From JBFWUM01 sp050247255 (GTDB taxonomy: Bacteria > Acidobacteriota > Vicinamibacteria > Vicinamibacterales > UBA2999), in contig JBFWUM010000010.1 of the NCBI GenBank assembly GCA_050247255.1, positions 1 to 64,000 on the forward strand: a stretch of DNA of 64,000 bases, read 5' to 3'. The notes below the pieces were generated by a model. It was not told the DNA's origin. It saw only the letters and a program-made list of their open reading frames with translations, and ran no database searches. The number at the start of each line of letters is the position of its first letter. Position 1 is the stretch's first letter. Shown here piece by piece: positions 60,043 through 64,000 of this stretch. Both the position numbers and the translations under genes were made by a program.

Positions 60043-61106
60043 ACGGGGAAAAACACGCGCTGGACGAACCAGTACGCGCCGGCACCGATCACGACCACCG
60101 AACCCGCATACGCCACCTTTTGCGCGACCGCGACGTTCCACCGCCGCGTCGCCGCCAGCGCTGACGCGACCACCAGCACGATCCCAAGCTGGCCAATCTC
60201 GACGCCGACATTGAAGGAGAAGAGCGACCACCCGAGCGCCTCGCGCGGCAGGCCGAACTCACGCAGCACGTAGGCGAAGCCGAACCCGTGCACGAGGCCG
60301 AAGACCAGCGCGATCCAGGCGCGCACGTCTCGCCCCTGGCCGCGCACCAGGTTGTCCGCGCCCACGAAGACAATGCTGAGCGCGATCGCCGGCTCGATGA
60401 GGCGCGCCGGCGGGGACACGATCTCGAGCGCCGCCAGCGACAGCGTGATGCTGTGGCCGATCGTGAACGCGGTGACGATCCTGACGAGGGCCGTCCAGGT
60501 GCCGCCGAGGAGCAGCAGGCCGACAAGGAACAGGATGTGGTCGGGGCCGATCAGGATGTGCTCGATGCCCGACGGGATGAACGTCCGCATCACCGCCATC
60601 GCGCCCTGCGTGGTCCCGGCGAAGTAGGTCCGCGCCGTCGAGGACTGCGAGAAGACGAACTGCTGCCGCAGCGCCGTGTCCTCGTAGACGTTGACGAACG
60701 ACTGGTGGAGCGGGTCGTACGGAAACAGCGACGGCTGCAGGGTCAGGCTGCCGGGACGCGCCGCCGCCAGGCGGAAGCGCAGGCGAATCGCCTGCTGCGG
60801 GGCCATCGGCTCGGCGGTGCCCCAGTCGGGAACCATCAGCCGGCCGTCGGCGCGGATGTTGAACCGCGGCCCGAGCAGCGCCCCGATGGCGACGCGCTGC
60901 TCGTCGAGAAAGCCCTGCTCGAGCAGGCGCTCCTGCGGCACGTTCAGGTCGTGCGCCACGTCGTAGATATGCACGACCACGGAGCCGTCGATGACCTGAT
61001 CGCGGATGACCAGGTCGATATAGGAGAACGGCGCCGGGTGCGCGGCCACCGGCGCGGCGGCGCCGGCGAGGCAGACGAGCGCCAGGAACAGGCGGCGGAG
61101 GATCAC
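60039..61106 (-). CDS. HupE/UreJ family membrane protein
   Basis: This 355-residue protein has a signal peptide (ends VAAHP), a periplasmic domain (about 24-165), then six to seven helices with the HupE/UreJ signatures GIEHILIGPDHILFLVG, FTIGHSITL and GLVHGFGFAY. Family members are putative nickel/cobalt (or other metal) permeases linked to hydrogenase or urease, neither of which is present here. It converges with the porin gene and overlaps it by 4 nt. Confidence 0.88.
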   Translation of the reverse strand: MILRRLFLALVCLAGAAAPVAAHPAPFSYIDLVIRDQVIDGSVVVHIYDVAHDLNVPQERLLEQGFLDEQRVAIGALLGPRFNIRADGRLMVPDWGTAEPMAPQQAIRLRFRLAAARPGSLTLQPSLFPYDPLHQSFVNVYEDTALRQQFVFSQSSTARTYFAGTTQGAMAVMRTFIPSGIEHILIGPDHILFLVGLLLLGGTWTALVRIVTAFTIGHSITLSLAALEIVSPPARLIEPAIALSIVFVGADNLVRGQGRDVRAWIALVFGLVHGFGFAYVLREFGLPREALGWSLFSFNVGVEIGQLGIVLVVASALAATRRWNVAVAQKVAYAGSVVVIGAGAYWFVQRVFFPV

Positions 61107-61115
61107 GCGGGCATT

Positions 61116-62510
61116 TTAATGTGCCGCCCGAATTCGCGCATGCGCCGCGTCGATGTCGTAGGGATCGTCCGTATAAATGACGCCGCCGTCGGCATCCACC
61201 CACGCCGTCCAGTAGCCAATGTGGACCGGCAGCCGGTCCTTCAGGGTAATCGCCTGCTCCCGCTCGGCGCCCATCGCCGACGTGATCTTCCCGCGCGTCC
61301 ATTCCGGGCGGTCGCGCAGCACGTATTCGGCGAGCGCGACCGGGTTCTCGACGCGGATGCAGCCGTGACTCAGCGCCCGTTCGTCTCGGGCGAACAGCCG
61401 GTCGGTCGGGGTGTCGTGCAGGTAGACGTTGAAATGGTTCGGGAAGATGAACTTCACCAGGCCGAGCGCATTCTCGGGCCCGGGCGCCTGCCGCAGCCGG
61501 ATCCCCTCGATGGACCCTTCGTCGGACCAGTCGATCCCCTCGGCGTCGACCACCTCGCCGTTCGTGCCGACCGCCTCGAGGTTGTTGCGGCGCAGGTAGT
61601 CAGGGTCGGAGGCGAGCCGCGGCAGCGTCTCTTCCATGAGGATGCTTTCCGGAATGTTCCAGTACGGGCTGAAGACCACGTAGGTCATCTCGTCGCTGAA
61701 GAGCGGCGTCGGAGTATCAGGCGCGCCGACGATGACCCGCATCGCCAGCGTTGACTTCTCACCCTCGACGACCTGCATCTGGTAGCCAGGCACGTTGATC
61801 AGCACGTAGCGGTCGCCGAGGTCGCGCGGCGCCCACCGCCACCGCTCCAGGTTCATCTTCAGCCGCTCGGCGTTGCCCTGCGGGTTCTCGAACTCCCGCA
61901 CGAGCGCCGCCTGCAGTCCGCGATACTGCGGGTGGACCGGCGCCAGGGTCTCGAGCGACTCGCGAATATCGCCCGAGTCGAGCGCGCTGGCGAGCCGCGC
62001 GGCCAGGTCTTCCTCCTTGGGCTCGACCAGCCAGTTTGCATACACCTGCCGCGCCCGCGCGCCCCAGGCGAGCAGGTCGGCTGCGTAATGCAGGTAGGCA
62101 AAGGTCAGCTTCGCATCCAGCTCCGGGACGATAGCCGGGTCGAACTGCGTGCCGCGGAACCGGCGCTGCGATTCGTCGCGCAGGCGTTCGAACTCCGCCA
62201 CGCCGTAGTCGTCAGGATCCAGCCCGTGCTTCACCGAGTACCGGAGTTCCGAGATCAGGCTGGCGAACGCCTGCGTCGGCTCGACGCCGTCGATCCAGGC
62301 CGGCACGAACCCGCGCGATGCATAGAACTCGCGCTCGATGGCCCAGAGCTGCGTGTTGAGACGGGTGGGTTCAATCCACTCCGGCGTTTCGGCGACCAGC
62401 GCTTCGACTGCAGGTGCATGCCGGGTGTTGTCGACGCTGCTGCAGGCAGCGGCAACGAACAGCACAACGATGATCGCGATGGGGGAAACACGTCGACCGA
62501 GCAGGCTCAT
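61116..62510 (-). CDS. L,D-transpeptidase (YcbB/LdtD type) lipoprotein
   Basis: This 464-residue enzyme makes 3-3 cross-links in peptidoglycan or attaches proteins to it. It has a lipoprotein signal (lipobox VAAAC), a YcbB-like scaffold domain (about 40-215), and a YkuD catalytic domain (about 230-390) with the catalytic SHGCIRV. A distal segment VHIGYWTAWVDADGGVIY is typical of the family. The ATG at 62510 overlaps the FRG gene's stop (ATGA). An upstream extension of the frame is not supported. Confidence 0.92.
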   Translation of the reverse strand: MSLLGRRVSPIAIIVVLFVAAACSSVDNTRHAPAVEALVAETPEWIEPTRLNTQLWAIEREFYASRGFVPAWIDGVEPTQAFASLISELRYSVKHGLDPDDYGVAEFERLRDESQRRFRGTQFDPAIVPELDAKLTFAYLHYAADLLAWGARARQVYANWLVEPKEEDLAARLASALDSGDIRESLETLAPVHPQYRGLQAALVREFENPQGNAERLKMNLERWRWAPRDLGDRYVLINVPGYQMQVVEGEKSTLAMRVIVGAPDTPTPLFSDEMTYVVFSPYWNIPESILMEETLPRLASDPDYLRRNNLEAVGTNGEVVDAEGIDWSDEGSIEGIRLRQAPGPENALGLVKFIFPNHFNVYLHDTPTDRLFARDERALSHGCIRVENPVALAEYVLRDRPEWTRGKITSAMGAEREQAITLKDRLPVHIGYWTAWVDADGGVIYTDDPYDIDAAHARIRAAH

Positions 62511-63328
62511 GCCCGATCGGACTGCAACGTCGATACCTTCGGCCTCGGCAGATAGTAACGCTCGAGCCAGCGGCTGAGGCCGTCGAGGCCTGGAAAGAGG
62601 GTGCGCTCGTTGATGTTTGCCTGGTCGAGCTTGTCGCGCACCTCCCACTTGAGCTCGCGCGGGACGACGACCCTGCGGCAGAGGTCGGGATGCTCGTCGA
62701 GCCAGTCACCGAGGGATGCGGTCGGCCCCGGCATCAGCGAGAACAGGGCGAACTGGTTGACGATCCGCGCGTCGAGCGACGGCGGCTCCATGAAGACGAC
62801 AAACGGATCGCGCGACAGCAGGTCGAATTCGCGCAGCGAGGCGAACTGGTCGAGCATCTCGATGGTGAACGTCTGCGACTGCTCCTCGTCGAGCATGGCG
62901 CGCAGGCGCTTCGGCAGCCGCGTGTTCGCCTGGACGAAATTGACACACCAGACGACCCCGTCCACGTCGAAGTGTGCCGGCACTTCGGTGGCGAAGTGCA
63001 GCGCGATCAGCGGCGAGTAGGTCCAGTCGACCAGCCGCGTCGGCAGGCCGTGGTGCTGCGCGAGGGCGAGCCAGTGCCAGATCGAGTCGTCCCCCTGGGC
63101 GCTCTGCGCGTGGGCGTACTTGCGGAAGTTCCGCAGCAGCGCGAGCTCGAGCCGTCTGATGTCGCCATGCTCGCCGGCCAGCCGCACCAGGCTCGTTGAC
63201 AGGTCGTGCTGCGTGCTCGAGAGGCCGCGGAACGCGAAGGGGGAACGGAAGCGCTGGAGCTCCGGGCTCCAGTCGCCCTCGAACAGCTGCTCGAGCAGTT
63301 CGGTCCAGCTGCGCGCGCGCGGTTCCAC
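62507..63328 (-). CDS. FRG-domain protein
   Basis: This 273-residue cytoplasmic-looking protein has an FRG domain (about 10-150) with its namesake AFRGLSS and the strongly conserved LAQHHGLPTRLVDWTYSPLIALHFA. FRG domains are of unsettled biochemical function; some occur in predicted toxins and anti-phage loci. Here the partner is a cell-wall transpeptidase, with a 4-nt overlap, which argues for an envelope-linked or housekeeping role rather than defence. No antitoxin-like gene is adjacent. Confidence 0.85.
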   Translation of the reverse strand: MEPRARSWTELLEQLFEGDWSPELQRFRSPFAFRGLSSTQHDLSTSLVRLAGEHGDIRRLELALLRNFRKYAHAQSAQGDDSIWHWLALAQHHGLPTRLVDWTYSPLIALHFATEVPAHFDVDGVVWCVNFVQANTRLPKRLRAMLDEEQSQTFTIEMLDQFASLREFDLLSRDPFVVFMEPPSLDARIVNQFALFSLMPGPTASLGDWLDEHPDLCRRVVVPRELKWEVRDKLDQANINERTLFPGLDGLSRWLERYYLPRPKVSTLQSDRA

Positions 63329-63357
63329 GCCGCGGCGCGTGCACGTCGCGTTCCGCA

Positions 63358-63380
63358 GGGCGCCCCTTTACGGGGCGCCT
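63358..63380. terminator. GC-rich hairpin, third copy of the GGGCGCCCC repeat
   Basis: GGCGCCCC-tttac-GGGGCGCC at 63359-63379, touching the stop codon of the SDR gene on the minus strand. It is related to the hairpins at 3099-3119 and 11698-11720. Confidence 0.7.
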
Positions 63381-64000
63381 AGGTGTGCCGGTACGACCTC
63401 GCCGCGCGCCGGTTTACGGCTGAGACGATCCCCTGCGGCATGGTCCGGACCAGCCACGCCAGCAGCCGGTTGACACCGCCGGTCACGTAGATCGACGTCC
63501 CGCCAGCGTTCGCCGCATACCCTTCGCGCGCAACGTCCGCCGCGTCCATCCAGAGCAGCGTCGGCAGGCGGCTCACCGAGTCGCGCGTACCGGTGACATC
63601 GTGGAACTCGCTGAGGGTGAAGCCCGGACACACCGCCGTCACCAGCACTCCCTGGCCGCGCACTTCATGGGCGAGCGCCTCCGAGAACTTGATCACGAAT
63701 GCCTTCGACGCGCCGTACAAGGTGTGCCCGGCCGGCGCCGGCACCAGCCCCGCCAGCGACGCGACGTTGAGGATCCGGCCGTGGCCGCGCGCGACCATGG
63801 CCGGCAGCAGGCGATACGTGAGCTCGGCCACCGCGACCACCATCACGGTGAGGAAGTCGGCATGCCGCTGCCACGGACTCTTCAGGAACGCGCCCGGCAC
63901 TCCGTAGCCGGCGTTGTTCACCAGCGCATCGATGGCGATGGCACGCGCCTCGAGCTCCTCGCACAGCCGCCGCGGCGCATCCGCCTGCGACAGGTCCGCC
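63379..64000 (-). CDS. SDR family oxidoreductase, partial (5' end beyond the window)
   Basis: At least 207 residues of a short-chain dehydrogenase are visible. The frame continues to the window edge (ADLSQADAPRRLCEELEA upstream of LVNNAGYG), so the N-terminal cofactor loop is outside. Catalytic residues are present: Ser in NVASLAG and YGASK. TAVCPGFTLSEFHD is in the substrate region. The hydrophobic C-terminal part (NRLLAWLVRTMP) suggests membrane association, as in several acyl/steroid-type SDRs. Substrate unknown. Confidence 0.9.
   Translation of the reverse strand, partial: ADLSQADAPRRLCEELEARAIAIDALVNNAGYGVPGAFLKSPWQRHADFLTVMVVAVAELTYRLLPAMVARGHGRILNVASLAGLVPAPAGHTLYGASKAFVIKFSEALAHEVRGQGVLVTAVCPGFTLSEFHDVTGTRDSVSRLPTLLWMDAADVAREGYAANAGGTSIYVTGGVNRLLAWLVRTMPQGIVSAVNRRAARSYRHT

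Noticed and set aside
62507..63328. FRG gene as part of an anti-phage defence island
   Set aside because: No other defence or mobile genes around; its partner is a cell-wall enzyme.

Overview
The window looks like a scaffold from a metagenome-assembled, high-GC, diderm bacterium, most likely an Acidobacteriota of the Vicinamibacteria type. This placement is an inference. It rests on the overall GC richness, an Oar-like TonB-dependent receptor with a carboxypeptidase-regulatory N-terminus, LptD (so an LPS-type outer membrane), tandem membrane pyrophosphatases, many secreted TPR/HEAT proteins, and the abundance of short palindromic repeats. A 100-N gap is flanked by two identical 127-nt ends. 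That is the signature of a de Bruijn assembler run at k=127, so the gap is probably not real.

Layout. 0.1-8.2 kb: Nudix hydrolase, Lon, a DksA-type zinc-finger regulator, ribosomal protein L28, RidA, the bifunctional (p)ppGpp enzyme and a TPR lipoprotein. 8.3-15.2 kb: a large TonB-dependent receptor, a receiver-only response regulator, and a tonB-exbB-exbD-exbD operon behind a consensus sigma70 promoter. 15.3-25.4 kb (minus strand): tgt-yajC-secD-secF-uppP-DUF502 followed by two very different membrane pyrophosphatases. 25.5-31 kb: ddl, a TPR protein, two tiny genes for the same 17-residue Lys/Ala peptide, and a HEAT-cyclophilin fusion. 31-38 kb (plus strand): deoxynucleoside kinase, accD, folC, lptD, a sugar epimerase/reductase and a radical SAM protein. 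38-44 kb: a Clp ATPase, small secreted proteins, thiC and a cupin protein. 44-50 kb: a peptidase-propeller-barrel protein and a C39 peptidase-TPR-barrel protein with a PA2779-type partner. 50-64 kb: a GGDEF protein, a methyltransferase, SDRs, DUF4142, MscL, a decayed leucyl aminopeptidase, DUF6644-type membrane proteins, an M1 aminopeptidase, a cupredoxin-porin-HupE group, and an L,D-transpeptidase overlapping an FRG-domain gene.

Most coding content is housekeeping or envelope biology. Three things stand out. (1) Two consecutive, terminator-separated minigenes at 28.2-28.7 kb encode an identical peptide, MAKKAAKGAKKKAAKKR. They differ only at silent positions, and the first has a consensus-like promoter and a structured 5' leader. 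(2) Small repeats sit at gene edges throughout. One class is REP/REPIN palindromes, including an in-frame 57-nt doublet inside tgt. The other is 7-8 bp period repeats present in both orientations, one pair of which brackets a 0.5-kb segment with an orphan gene. (3) Several genes have a -10 hexamer 5-7 nt before the start codon and no Shine-Dalgarno, suggesting leaderless transcripts.

No rRNA, tRNA, CRISPR array, phage or classical insertion sequence was recognised.
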